Shown here in pieces: positions 46,265-58,512 of a stretch of 64,000 nt of DNA. The notes under the pieces were generated by a model. The model was not told where the DNA came from. It was given only the letters and a program-made list of their open reading frames with translations, and did not search any database. Source of the DNA: Zea mays (lineage: Eukaryota > Streptophyta > Magnoliopsida > Poales > Poaceae); contig NC_050097.1 of NCBI RefSeq assembly GCF_902167145.1, positions 171,584,923-171,648,922 of the forward strand, in the 5' to 3' direction. The number at the start of each line of letters is the position of its first letter. The stretch's first letter is position 1. The position numbers and the translations under genes are program-made.

Positions 46265-49200
46265 CAGGGCACCAAGACCCGGGCGCGAACCTAATCACCA
46301 GGTGTGCTGGGACCAAGTCTCACACATATGATGAATCATGCCACAGGATCGAATGTCACATCTTTACTATATAATAGGAGTTTTGTACAAAATAAATAAA
46401 TAATTACATTATAAGGAGACAACGGTCCAGCAACCCAAAGTTGACTGGGAGACGACGGCCTAGACCTCTCACGAACACATCGCAGCAACCACCATGCACC
46501 TCATCTTGCGGTACCTGTTCTTGACCTGTGGGGGGGTGTGAGACAGCAAGACTGAGCTCACATACGTTCATCACTCAACAAGTTGTGGGGAATAATGTGC
46601 ATGAACTCGCCAAAGGTGGGAGCTCACGTGAAGTGTAAGGCTTACCAAAGAGGATGGTTAGAGCTGAGCATTGCTTTTAAAGTTGGTCAAAATTTTATTA
46701 GCAATTACTAAGTATAAGTAAATACCAACCCAATTAAGTAGCAGAACAAAAGTAACAACCTCACCTGCGATGCAATGCATATGACAAATTGAATTTAGTT
46801 CCATAAATTAATCATGTGAGTGTCCGAGCTGCTCATGACCGTGAGCACGGCTAGTATACCAGTTTTACACTCTGCAGAGGTTGCACATCTTTACCCACAA
46901 GTCATGTTACCCATCTGCCAAGAGACGGCCAATCCCATACACCTCTACCGAGGAGGCGAGGCAGGGTAACACTACGAGGCCTTTACAAAGTTCCACTAGC
47001 TTCAGAAAACCCGCTACAGTTTATAGGAAGCTCCAATGCAGGAATCCCTCGCATGACCGCCATCGCAGCAAAATCATCCCAAGGGCCTCCCTACACTGAC
47101 CACTCCCCTACTGCCCTTGCCCCTTTCGAGTAAGGTAATCATCCACTAGCTTTCCTAGTTAATCAGCCAAGGGCGTCCATAAACCCTTGTGGTAGCACTG
47201 TTTTCCCGGGTGGTTCTCCATGTTCCAATTAACATAATGATCTTATCATGAATAGTAAATAACAACTGATAACAAAAGTGTAATCATGAATAATGTATCT
47301 CCATACCCAAAACCACATATAGCACTAGCAAGTACTACCCAGAAAGTTCAGTGGTAAACAAGGTATAAAGATAGACAAACTAGGGTATCCTATTGGGTCC
47401 CATCAAAATTAACCTATGCAGATCATTATGATTAATTAGAACATGAGTGGGTAAAAAGAAGTGATCAAGGGCACAACTTGCCTGGGACTTGAGATTCCAG
47501 GTACCAACTTGCTCTTCAGATGACACGAAACCTCAGGCTAGTCGTAGCAATACAAATAAACATGGTATTGGCAAGATTAACATCACACCAAACATAAGAA
47601 TAAGTTGCGTAATAATAATCTACGCATCGCTACGAGATCGCGGGATCGAGAACCGCTAAATTCGGAGTTACGGTTATTGAGTTATGTATTTATGAAGTTA
47701 TTGAGTACATGGTATAGTTTAATTTAGATGAATAATTTTAATTCATGTTACATTGCTAAACAGAGGTACTAAGTGGTAGACAATATTAAAACAAAATTAT
47801 TGCAACTGGAACGGATCAATTTGGAGCTAAAGTGGATTAACTATGAATTATACAAGTTTATGGAGTTATTTTCATACTAAAAACCTATTTCTTTATTAAT
47901 TTCTGAATATCCTACGTGTTCTGGACTGGGCACATTATTTCTTAAAAGATCAGGGGCCAAAATGACAATTGTCCCAAGACTCAGTATTCCCACAGTATGG
48001 ACTGTGGGTTGAATCTGGAAAACCAGAGGGTCTCTTTTGCATAATCGCACATCCAAAAGGGTATCTTGTGTTTTGAGCCGTTGGATGCAATTCTGAGGGC
48101 CACGATTAGATCCACTTGAGTCCGAACCGGTATGCTCTATCAATCGTTGGATCAAAAACCGTTGGCCCAGATTTTAATGTACTGCGATCAGTTTAATACG
48201 TGCGATCTCGATCCAACGGCTCATGCATTGGTTATCCCTAGATCTAATCCGGTGCGCACAACATGGATCCAACGGCCAAAGGGATTTCTTCCCAACCAAC
48301 TGGACAACCACGACGGCGCACCAAAATCTCACGGCGGTGCTCCACCGACGCACCCCAATCGGCGCCCCGAGCTTTCGTTTTCCCAAACCGTTAGGTGCTA
48401 AATCGAGAGGGAAGCAAGGTGAAAAGCTTGGGAATGCACACACCTTGAATAATGTCGCGCCATGCTTGGTTGACGACGGATGGCGGCCCACGGCGGAGCA
48501 CTATCTCCGGTGAGCAATTACTGGTGCTCCGGTGGATTACTTCACCCGGGAAGGCCAAGAAAACCACCATAACAACCCAATGAATCCCCCAAGCCCTTAG
48601 ATTGTCCCGAATAACGAAAAGGTCAAGGATTTCAATGGCACCCCCTGTTCTCGCCCGCACACGACGAGGGGGCATGCTGGTGGCTCACTGCGACCCGACT
48701 GCTTGTGCAAGGCAGAGGAGGTCTAGGTTATATAATGGCCGAGGGAGAGAGTTCGGCGATGGGGTTTGGCTGCAGCAGCGGGGTTCGCGGAGGATCCCAA
48801 CCTCCCGCCGAAGCCGCGGTCTCCGATCCGTAAGCATCGGTGTTCGTCTCAACGGGGAAGAAGACCAGACAAGTGGGACCCGACTGCAGTGGCCCAAACG
48901 TGCACTGCTGAGGAGAAAACGGCTGACAAGCGGGGGCCCACCGGCAGAGGTCTTGGGTGAGACTGGCGCGCGCGCAACAAGGGCTGAGAAGTGGGCCCCA
49001 CACGGCGGTGACACAGGGCGCGCTGGCGTGACAGCTGGCGGGCTGCGCGCGTGAGAGTGGAAATGGGCCGGGTGAAGCAGTTTCGGCCCATGTGCTGAGA
49101 TGAGAGATTTTTATTTTCTGCATTCTAATTTATTTTCAGTTTTCAAGTTCAAATTGAAACATGAGTTTCAAATTCTATTCTAAATGCAACATCCACAATA

Positions 49201-49607
49201 TCGACATGAATGTAGATTATATATTTTTATAAATCTATATATTTATATTAATTATTTTATTCCCTTGTTTAGTTAAAGGCTCAAAATGTGACATCCACTC
49301 ATTTTATTTCATTTTAGGAAAGAAATTACTTTTGAGTATGGGATCAACTTTCAAGTTAACTAAAACTAATATCCATTACCCTACTCATTTCGGGAAAATA
49401 ATGTAGTCTCTTTTACCAAGAGTCTCTTAATCTTTAATATATTTTTATTTAAGAGCATTCTTTTAAATTTCATGAGGAGAATATCTTATCCTACTAGATT
49501 TAAGATATTTCTATTTTTTTCTTATGTTCACTCAATTTCTTAGTGTTACTTTCTTATAAAAGACATAGAAGGAATACATGAACTCCTAACACATTTTAGG
49601 GTTTACA
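46250..49607 (-). repeat. Element F 5' LTR (3358 bp)
   Basis: Starts tgtcgcaccgggtttcaggg and ends ttttagggtttaca. It matches the other LTR with only scattered single-base differences, so insertion was fairly recent. Confidence 0.93.
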
Positions 49608-49612
49608 TCTAG

Positions 49613-50410
49613 CTAGCATCCAACCCTTTTTTTATTTAGAGATTACAAGGGTTATGTGTATATGTCATACTCAACACGTGCATAAGTAATTTAATATGCA
49701 AGGTTGATAACAAGAGGTAATAACTAACATAGGGCTAATGCAGTTAGCATTTTTTAGTTGCCAAGGCTTTTTAGAATAACATGTTTACTATACTAAGTAA
49801 AAGATCTTAAACCATTAAATAAATTTCATGAGCAGGTTAACATCAACCTCATAAATCATCTTCAAATGAGATCCATTCTGATCATGTGAGGGTGCACACC
49901 TGTGATAACAGCTTAATCAAACTCTGAAAAGGTGTACACCTTCCTAGGGTAGGGTTTCATCACTTATCACAATTGCTACTAGTAGGCAACAACACACTAG
50001 GGCGCTATGCTTCAATCTAGGTGCAAGGTAAATGCCCCTTATATAGCACAAACAATAGACCCAAAACCTCCCTAACGAGACCCAAATTATGACACTTCAT
50101 AATCTAGCCTCCCTTTTACGCCTACCTGGTAAGCTACCAGTAAGCTACCACACTACTAACAAATATTTTCTTAAATGCTGAATGGTAAACAGTCGGTCAC
50201 CTATCGGTTTAGTCGTTATTCAAACTAAATAGATCGTTAAATGGGCTACACTACCAAATAAAAGGGATAAAATACACTAAATGGAAAAAACACAGTGTAG
50301 CGTTTACATGATGTTTAAACAAGCTAAACGACCATTTAAATGAACAGAGTTACTAACAAAAGATTTGCTTCTATGACAATCCAGAGCCATGTAGCTTGAG
50401 GTTACAGGTG
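49613..50410. other. Non-coding flank between element F and the Ds-like element
   Basis: AT-rich sequence with no convincing frame, repeat or element border. Confidence 0.5.
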
Positions 50411-50418
50411 ATCCCTTC

Positions 50419-51557
50419 TAGGGATGAAAATGGGTCCGGAACGGGTATTAAAATTAATTGATTTTTTGTATTCAGGTATATGTTTTTTTGTCAGGATGAA
50501 TATGACCACTACCCGATATTAAACTCTCGGATATGGTAGAATACGAAATTACAATTATTCAGTACCTATCAGAATACCTTGGGTCGGATATGGGTAAAAT
50601 TAGGTCGGGTACTCTGCTAGCAGTGCCGTGCAGTCGTGTCCGTCTGCCTTGCGGCTTAGGGCCTATTCGGTTTACATAGATTGGAGCTCTGGAATGGTTC
50701 CTAGCTGGATTACGTCTCTAATTTATATAAATTTTGATGAGCTGCAACGAATCCCGGTTCAGTCCTGGAGAAACGAACGGACCCTCAGCCTACTCCGATG
50801 CTCCTTGCTGGCGCAATGGTCCATTACCGTTACGTGTCCAAGGCTCCAAGCGACCAAGCCCAAAGCAAAACTACAAAAGGCCAAAAGTATTAGGTTCTCG
50901 TTTGCTCCCTGGTATATACGACAGGATAAAGCAAAACTGAAAAAAATAATATGAAATAGTGAAGCTGAAGCCGTGAATCTGACCACGTTGACAAGATCAC
51001 AATTACTAGAGATGTTAACCAAAGACGGAGAATGTAGCACCTACTTTAGGTGCCACGTTGACAAGATCACAATTACTAGAGATGTTAACCAAAGACGGAG
51101 AATGTAGCACCTACTTTAGGTGCTCGTATCTACTATATGTTATATACTTGTAGACTTTTAGATTATGCCTAAAAAGGATATGCTGTCATTTTTTTAAATT
51201 GTGTTGTTGGTTCTATAATATCCTTATGATTAGTAACTTTGAATTGTATGATGTCATTTTTATCGATTTATTTTTCTATATTTAAGATATCATGTACATG
51301 ATTATGTATTTTTTTATTTTATTTGTTTGTTGGACGATTGGTTAACTATTATTATCAGGACAAACTATTCGACAAATATTCGTCATCTACCCGAGTAATA
51401 TTTGTTATCCATTTCTTACCCGCCCGAGTTATTATCTGGTGCCGTCCTATATCCGTTCCGAACTACTCGTACCCAGTCCTGTATCCGAGAGATATATATT
51501 AGGGTAGGATACAAAATGATTCTATATCCGTCTATATCCATCCTATTTTCACCCCTA
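50419..51557. mobile_element. Ac/Ds-like (hAT) non-autonomous element, 1139 bp
   Basis: The left end TAGGGATGAAAAT and right end ATTTTCACCCCTA are inverted repeats of the Ac/Ds type. The flanking eight bases are atcccttc (50411-50418) and gtccctcc (51558-51565), matching at six of eight positions, as expected for an old hAT target duplication. No transposase frame is present. A nested MITE-like segment lies at about 50658-50790 (gggcctattcggttta; reverse complement of right end gagggtccgttcgtttc). Confidence 0.75.
50984..51123. repeat. Perfect 70-bp tandem duplication inside the Ds-like element
   Basis: cacgttgacaagatcacaat through ctactttaggtgc occurs at 50984-51053 and, identically, at 51054-51123. 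Perfect identity inside an old element means the duplication is recent. Confidence 0.95.
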
Positions 51558-51739
51558 GTCCCTCCATGAACCATTCCATAAGGAGGGTAGACATCAGTAC
51601 CACGAAGGGAAGAGCCCAAGTGCTCACCTCCATTAACATAATCCATGTTGCTAAAGGCCAACATTTTAATTGCAAGTGGATGTTTGGTCATATAATCTGA
51701 TATTCACTGCATCACATACAATATTTATATTGAAAAAGT

Positions 51740-52140
51740 TAAACAGTCGGCGTACTGAAGTCAATATGTATGTACTGGCGCATAACGTAAAAAACTATAT
51801 AAAAAGGCTTAAACTTTTACAGATATTTGCATAATCAAGACAGAGCAGAACCGAAAAAGTGTACATAACTGAACATAAAAAGGCAGCGCATTGACACTGA
51901 ATATACAGGCGCATACCGTAAATAACTATATAAAAAGACGTAAACCAATTCAGTTATATGTATAATCACGCCAGAGCAGAACTGAAGAACATACATAACT
52001 GAACACAAACAGCCGATGCATTGAAGTACTAGGTATATGCTGCAAACATCGTAAAAAACTACATAAAAATTCATAAACTATTACAGATAGATGCATAATC
52101 ACGCCAGAACACAAATGATAAAATGCATAAATAGCATATA
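51740..52140. repeat. Degenerate tandem repeat, about 128 bp period, three copies
   Basis: Shared blocks (cgtaaaaaactatataaaaa; cataatcacgccagagcaga; acataactgaaca) recur near 51785, 51915 and 52045. The similar cysteine-rich frames that appear in all copies on the minus strand reflect the repeat, not a gene. Confidence 0.7.
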
Positions 52141-52562
52141 TAAATATGTCCATCTAAAACATATCTGGAACGACATATATAGGAGTTTGCTAATAGCGCA
52201 TATGGACAAAAGTATTATCTGAATGCTAACATAAGCCAACAAACCAATATGTACATAAGCACAATTCAGTGACAGTACCCTAAACTAGGCTAGTACTAAA
52301 ATAACTTGAAGCCAACAAAAGCCAACAGACCATCATCTAGAGACTACCATTCAGTGACAGTAAACTATACTAGGCTACTACTGAGAGAACTTGAATCTAT
52401 CTAGATGTGAAACCATGGAGTTGTTTCTGTTTAGTCGATGGAATATTATGTACTGCAGTACAAGAGAGCGAATGTCCTCTGAATTATCCTACAACCCAAT
52501 ATAAGGAAAAGCTGAGTTAGACATAACTATACATACATTATGTCATAACAAAAAAAGACTAT
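52141..52562. other. 3' flank of the Ulp1-like pseudogene
   Basis: Non-coding and AT-rich, with a short repeated phrase (attcagtgacagta near 52265 and 52352). No other feature seen. Confidence 0.5.
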
Positions 52563-53806
52563 CTATATATTATGTATCGGATCAATGACTGCATTCATAG
52601 CTCCATCCATGTAGTCGTAGTGCTACATATATCTCATAACAAAGAATCCACAATCATTAGACCCCACTTTCATTGTTGGGCAGTTATTCAGGAGTTCAAT
52701 AGGGTACTTCAAAAAAGCAGGGAGGGTTGATCTTGGTCGAGCATTTTGTATGGCTAGATTGAGCCTACTCATTATTAACCTGGCCCATGAAACCTTCCTA
52801 TCACCCATATCCATAGGTGTACAATGGTAATTCTTCCAGATAGTCCCACCCATCTCTGGTCCATATGGGTTGGAATCTAACACATGTATGCGTCCAATCT
52901 AAAGATTAACAACATACAATGTCCAATGTCTAGAGCGTAGCATGGGTACCATTATCTGCATGTAAAAAATGGAAATAAAAAATGTTGAATACACTATGGT
53001 TGATATGCATGATGTGATTGAAATTTAAATGCAGCAAAATGCAGTGACAGTGTGATGGGTCAGGGAACAGAAATTTACTGATTTATACTCATCCAGCTGC
53101 TTGAAGGAAGGCAGTGTTTTCAAGAGGTAACTCTCCAAAATTGAAGGGTCAAATGGACGAGGAGACTTACTATGTTGCTCCTGCTCCTCAAAGTTCAATA
53201 TAGCCTAATAGGATAGAGTAGTATTATGTATTTTCCATATATGTTATGCATTTAAAAAAGTGGTATAAATGTAGAAGTCATACCCCAACATTAACATCTA
53301 GAATGAGCTGGTGAGCATTCAATGGAGGAATATGTTTAGAACAGTCATCGCGGACACACTCAATGAAGCATTGCATAAACACATTGTCAAGACACGCGCC
53401 ATCAGCAAAGGATTGTTGTATGTCACGACAATTGGCACGATGTTCACCAAAGTCAATTATATTTCTACAAATGAAAAGATTGAACATACAACAACGGAAA
53501 CAACTGTTATTTGTATATATGGGATACATAATTACATAATATATCTGCAAATACTTAACAGTGTGTAAACATTGAATTTAATCTACTAAATGGGAATAAT
53601 GATTTATTGCCTTCAAACATTGAATAAAACTTAATAGTATCTATACCATTGCCATGATGTTGATCAATCAGAATAAATAAGAATTAAACATTATGCCAAG
53701 TAAAACAATTTGACAAGTATGTACCTGTCCAATTCAATGACCTTAGAACAAAAGTAGGCCCGGAGAGCGCGAGCACATTCTAATTCAGATAGCAAGATGC
53801 CTGATG
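52563..53806 (-). pseudogene. Degraded Ulp1-type (C48) cysteine peptidase gene, 5' part cut off
   Basis: Four minus-strand exons can be joined with GT...AG introns: from about 53806 to 53725 (ARALRAYFCSKVIELD), 53464-53284 (ADGACLDNVFMQCFIECVRD), 53204 to about 53080 (FDPSILESYLLKTLPSFKQL), and about 52953-52563. The last carries the catalytic pattern: His in RSRHWTLYVV, Asp in HVLDSNPYG, Cys in GSNDCGFFVMRYM. Two in-frame TAG codons (52899-52901 and 52623-52625) break it before the natural end at 52563. Plant peptidases of this family remove SUMO, and many copies ride in transposons. The CACTA terminus at 53817 cuts it, so the N-terminal part is absent here. Whether it was a host gene or came from an older transposon is open. 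Confidence 0.72.
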
Positions 53807-53839
53807 CACAAACACTCACTACTACAGCACACCTCTGTA

Positions 53840-54080
53840 CAGGCGGTCTGGTTTGCCACTACACAGGCGGTTCCAGGAACCGCTTGTGGTGCACCGCCTG
53901 TGATGTAAAACAACATCACAGGCGGTCAATCAAAAACCGCCTGTGAAAAACACAGATCACAGGCGGTCCAGTTCAACTGAACCGCCTGTGATAGACACAC
54001 ATCACAGGCGGTTCAGTTCAAAGGAACCGCCTGTGATAGACACACATCACAGGCGGTTTTAATTATAAGCCGCCTGTATT
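53840..54080. repeat. CACTA subterminal repeats (12 motifs, alternating orientation)
   Basis: The motif ACAGGCGGT or its complement ACCGCCTGT occurs about twelve times, mostly as inverted pairs around short spacers. In En/Spm such subterminal repeats bind the element's own protein and bring the ends together. The same motif makes up the palindrome at 61154-61321. Confidence 0.88.
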
Positions 54081-54361
54081 TCCCAGATTCATATACAAAA
54101 GCAGATTCATATATATTTTCCAGATTCATATACAGAAACAGAATTAATAACAGATTCAAACACAGATTCAAACACATATTCATCATACAAAGATTCAAAC
54201 ATCCCCATATATAGCAGGTTCCATACACAGATTCATCCACATATATATCAAGTTCCATCATACACAGATTTATACACATCAAGTTGCATAACAACTCAAC
54301 ATCTCAAAGTTCCATAGACATCTCAAAGTTCCATAAACATCTAAAGTTCCTAACTAAAGAC
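54081..54361. other. 3' region of the CACTA minus-strand gene
   Basis: A-rich DNA with a loose repeat of cagattcatatac and gattcaaacac phrases. Probably 3' untranslated sequence. No clear coding content. Confidence 0.5.
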
Positions 54362-57300
54362 CTAAACACTGTGTGATATTGTGTACAAACTTAGTTCTGG
54401 GAATTTTTGCAAATTTCCATTTACATTGTAGAATAGCCCTTGTTGATGAAGAACTTCACGGCGCATAAAGTAAAGCAAGTCTCTTACAACCTTAGCCACG
54501 CCGGTGGAAACCATATCTCTTTCTAACCATTCAGCATTGATCTTAGATTTAGGAACCTGCAATGAAAGCAAAAAGCAATCGGTGCTAAGAGTAATGTGAT
54601 GAGCAACAATATAACATAAAAATTGCAATATAGACAATGATAGCGAACTTACATCCTCACGATTGACCATGTAATGGAAGGTGACACGACACCATTCGCA
54701 TACATAATAACCGCACAGGACAGTACCCGGAGGTTGTTTGTCACCATATGGAAATAATGATATTGACAAATTAGGCTTGTCCTCTGGATGTTCGCCGCCA
54801 AGATCTTTCCAATAAAAACGGTATGCACTGCATATAAGAATAGCATTGTGAGATTAAGAATACATTTGTTAAGATGTAATAAGTACAAGTGTGCAATAAT
54901 AATCATACTTCTCTAAAATCTTCAAGAAGTCATTATACGTAGCCTTTTCCATTCTCAGTGAGTCGAAGACCACGACTTTACCATCCTTTGGCCAGATCAT
55001 GATACAAATGTAGTGGTCACTATATAGACATAGACGAAAACACATGTTAATATCACGATTGCCATAATTTATAGTTCAAAATTAAACCATGTCGATAACT
55101 TACTTAAAGTGGTGCGGAGCTATTATTAAGTCCTTGCCATGTTGTACATGATTGTACATGGCTCGTCCAATGTATGCCGCCATTACCTTCATTTTCTTTC
55201 TCTGATTCTGTTTGACGGCTTTCTCAAATTCAGCATCGTCCAAGTCTTTGTATTCTTCTCCTTGCCTCCGAGCAACTACTTTGTAGCGAGCTTGGGATAT
55301 CATCAACGGGTCAAGAAACCCTGTCTTAAGTTGTTTCTTCTTATCATCCATGTATTGCATCCTACGTGTAATAGTGTTAATCGTTAGACTCTCGTTTATG
55401 TGTGCGTGTACAAAACTAACAAATATGAAAGTTTAGAGGTACTTACAAGCAGAAGAGGGTTAAGTAGTTCGTTTCCATCCTTTGTCGGTGGTACAACGAC
55501 CAGAGATCGTCAAAGAATAAATGCCGCACAGGATTTATATGATCATTGCTCCAAAATGCATCTTCTGGCACAACAAATGTGAATTCCTCGAGTTTGTATT
55601 TTTTGCTAGCCACCATGTACCACTCATGCATTCTAATCTCCGGAGTCGACAACTTAGAAAGTTGCACCGTCGTTAAGAACGGCCTCCCATTCACAAATTT
55701 AGGAGGAACATCCTCCTTCTTGTATACCGAGATATTGGTTTTAAGACGTAATGATTCTCGAGTATGAATCATTCCATCTTCTTCCCATACTTCGAAATTG
55801 TCTATTTGGGCCGGCCGTGTGCCTACTCCATGAGATGCTGATATTGCTTTTGATTGATTAGTCATAACTCTCTGCAATTTATGCAGGTAGCGTGCCACTG
55901 ATTCTGACGGTTTCTTGACATCGTCTGTGGCGATTCGCTTATGAATCTTCTTTGAAATAGTTGGCCCTTCAACATTGGTGCCAACCTTTGGTTCCTTTTT
56001 TATGTTGACGTCGACATTCTGAGGAACAATTTTGTCTACGCCCCCCTCGTCGAGTTCCTTCGCAAGAGGCGATATGATTGTTTCAACGATTTTTTTGGAG
56101 GTCGGTGTCATATCTTCCTGCACCATGGGGTGTGGAATGATCGAACTAGCTTTTTGTTGCATTGGTGTTGAATTCGGCTCATCACCAAACTTGATGTCGC
56201 GTCGATGCCAAAGGACCAACTCGTTAATTGCCTCATGCAAAGTTATGATCCCCTCAACTGGAAAATCTATCTCCCAATCTTCACAACCATTGTCTGTGAT
56301 TTCTAGAACTTCGACCACAGCATAGTGTGGCGGGACAGGATTGTCCTTGTAGTTAACAAGTCCTGGTTTTACCAAACCAGTAGCAGCTTGCTTTGTTTTT
56401 GTCCCAGATCGATTGATTGGAATATGAAGAAAGCAAGGCTTGTCCTCAACAATATCGTCTACAGGGTACTTGGTCAAGTCTTGCACAGATCCAACGCTGC
56501 TAGGGACTATAGGTGGACTCATGTGGCTTGGCTTGAGTTCAAATGATATGCATTCTGTTTTCTTCATTTTGTTCATCACGTCATTAATAGCCTTTTGTAC
56601 CCTTTCATCAATAGTCTCTTCAAGGGTCCTTTTCGACTTCTCGTGTTTCCTATATGACGATGCATACTCTGGAAACGCCTCTCTCCAGGAAATCTTAGAA
56701 GAGATTCCCCGAGCCCGTCCAGTGTGTTCAGGATTGCCTAGGGCTGCAGTTAGTATGTCATTCTCCCTCCGAGGCTTAAATTCTCCTTTTTTTCTCTTAT
56801 CTGCATATTCTTGAATTTTTGACGAAACTTCGCCTACCAATTCTGGATGCACAAGTTTGCCGTCCTCACTCAAACCTGCTCGACCTAAGATCCAACGAAT
56901 AGCTCTCTCATCGATATCTTTTAATATTGGGTCCAAAGTGCCGTTAGTTATAGCTTCCTCGATAATCTTGTTCCACTGCACAACTTTATGGTGATATCCG
57001 CTTGACCCCAGGCGATGGGGGTGTTTGTTCATCTTCGCTCTCTGAGAATTAGTTTCGCCCAGTTCTTTGGCCTTCAGTTCGGTCTTCTGACGAACAAATT
57101 CCTCCCACTGAGCTTGAGTGATTTTCCCCATTTTCTTGGGCGGAGGAACCTTATTCTTCTTAACAAAGTCCCTATTCATCTCGGCCTTCCACCCACGAAA
57201 CATCTTGGCCATAGCAGAGAGCATCGACTTCCTTACTGCATCCTCTGTGCCTTTTGGGAACTTGAATGACTCAGACAACTTAGCCCATAGCTTGTTGCGG

Positions 57301-57875
57301 GTGTCTTCATCTAAATCCTTCCATTTTTGAAGTGTGATTGGCACTATATCTCTAACAGTAGCCCCGCAGGAATTTCGAAACTTTGTAACCACGTCAAGTG
57401 GTTCTTCAGGAAACCCCTCTGCATTTAGTTTTGTTACATACATAACTGCACCTTCTTTCATCTGATTTGGACCTCGTCGCCCTCGTTTCCGCTTATGTGA
57501 AACGGATGATTCAGGCATCGGAGCATCCTCCGTGTTTCGTGTAGAAGATGCATCCTCTTTCTTCTCTTCATTTGAAATCTATATAGTGAAAAAATTAATG
57601 GCCTTTCATATATGAACATTATTTTACAATATAGTCCACATATTTCTATTTACCTCTTCATCGTTGGGAATGTAGTCGGCATCAAGCTCATCTGATGTTT
57701 TTTTCTTCCTTGGAGGTATAGGAGTACAAGGATTGTCGTCACTAGAACTATCCTCCCCGCTCCCTTCACTGGAGCTGCTCGTTGTCTGCCATTCAAGTTT
57801 GGTCGCGTCTTCATCAACTTTGTTAGACGCACCGGTGCAGACCACATCCATACTAGGCTGCTCGTTGTCTGCCAT
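54362..57875 (-). CDS. CACTA second protein: PTTA-like N-terminal region, DUF8039-like domain, C-terminal Ulp1-like peptidase; six exons
   Basis: Exons on the minus strand are 57875-57654, 57578-55447, 55361-55104, 55019-54909, 54827-54653 and 54556-54362. Every intron is GT...AG, phases agree, and the total is exactly 1031 codons with no internal stop. Start is MADNEQPSMD. The N-terminus is acidic, then basic (HKRKRGRRG). The next part resembles the plant CACTA-associated PTTA/transposase-24 region (LGSSGYHHKVVQWNKIIEEA). About residues 410-520 resemble DUF8039 (KPCFLHIPINRSGTKTKQAA; YAVVEVLEITDNGCEDWEID). The C-terminus has a cysteine-peptidase pattern: His at APHHF/DHYICIMIWP, Asp in VVVFDSL, Gln-Pro-Pro-Gly...Cys in QPPGTVLCGYYVCEW. 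Its role is probably as the DNA-binding partner of the transposase, possibly with de-SUMOylating activity; that is inference. The 5' leader likely starts at the TATA box near 61140. Confidence 0.85.
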
Positions 57876-57983
57876 TCAAGCTGGTTCCATCGATAAAGGG
57901 ATATACTGTTAGTGTGATATACTGGTTCCATCAATAAGGGAACTTGGAGAAAAGGCACTTTCTAATGCAGTTAGACAGAGAAG

Positions 57984-58512
57984 GCATGGCTGTGATGTTA
58001 TAATGCTGAAGGACCCCAAGAAGAGATTATGCCCTATAGTCTACCACCTCTCGTTATTTGTGGGCTTCACCGAGGGCGGGAAACATTTGGTGACATCAAA
58101 CGACCTTCGGGCTGGGGACGTCTGCGAGCTTGTTAAGGGGCCAGACGATGGTGAGCCGGTGTACTCTGTCCGGATGTGTGGTCACAAAATTTAAAGCCGC
58201 CCCGGCTTCATCTGTGCGCTTCTCTTCTCTTATGTCGGCTACTAAGATCACTTAGCGACCCACCTAAGAGAAGAGAAGCACACACATGCAGCCGGGGCAG
58301 CTTTTAATTTTGTGACCACACATCCGGACATAGTACACCGGCTCAACATCGTCTGGCCTCTTAACAAGCTCGCAGACGTCTTTAGCCCGAAGGTCGTTTG
58401 CTATCACCAAATGTTTCCAGCCATCGGTGAAGCCCACAAATAACGGGAGGTGGTAGACTACAGGGCTTAATCTCTTCTTGGGGTACTTCAGCATTATAAC
58501 ATCACAGCCATG
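57984..58512. repeat. First captured B3-domain hairpin (two inverted arms, about 240 bp each)
   Basis: The plus-strand arm (from catggctgtgatgttataat at 57984 to about 58226) and the minus-strand arm (about 58265-58512) are imperfect inverted copies around a loop of about 35 bases (gtcggctactaagatcactt). Both arms encode the same peptide, DPKKRLSPVVYHLPLFVGF then GWKHLVIANDLR and DVCELVK (minus arm), which fits the core of a plant B3 DNA-binding domain. The arms differ at scattered positions. Confidence 0.85.

Larger units (their letters stand above)
41321..49607 (-). mobile_element. Element F: non-autonomous LTR retrotransposon with large LTRs and no coding region
   Basis: LTRs at 41321-44677 and 46250-49607 (about 3.36 kb each, nearly identical by eye) flank only 1.57 kb of internal DNA. 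The five bases tctag precede (41316-41320) and follow (49608-49612) exactly. The primer site (initiator Met tRNA type) and the polypurine tract set the orientation as minus. No gag or pol motif is present, so replication would need another element's proteins. The polypurine tract and a neighbouring palindrome closely resemble those of element E, suggesting a related chromovirus as helper. Confidence 0.93.

Noticed and set aside
55139..56814. Plus-strand frames of 70-124 codons opposite the CACTA accessory gene
   Set aside because: Shadows of an intact, spliced minus-strand gene.
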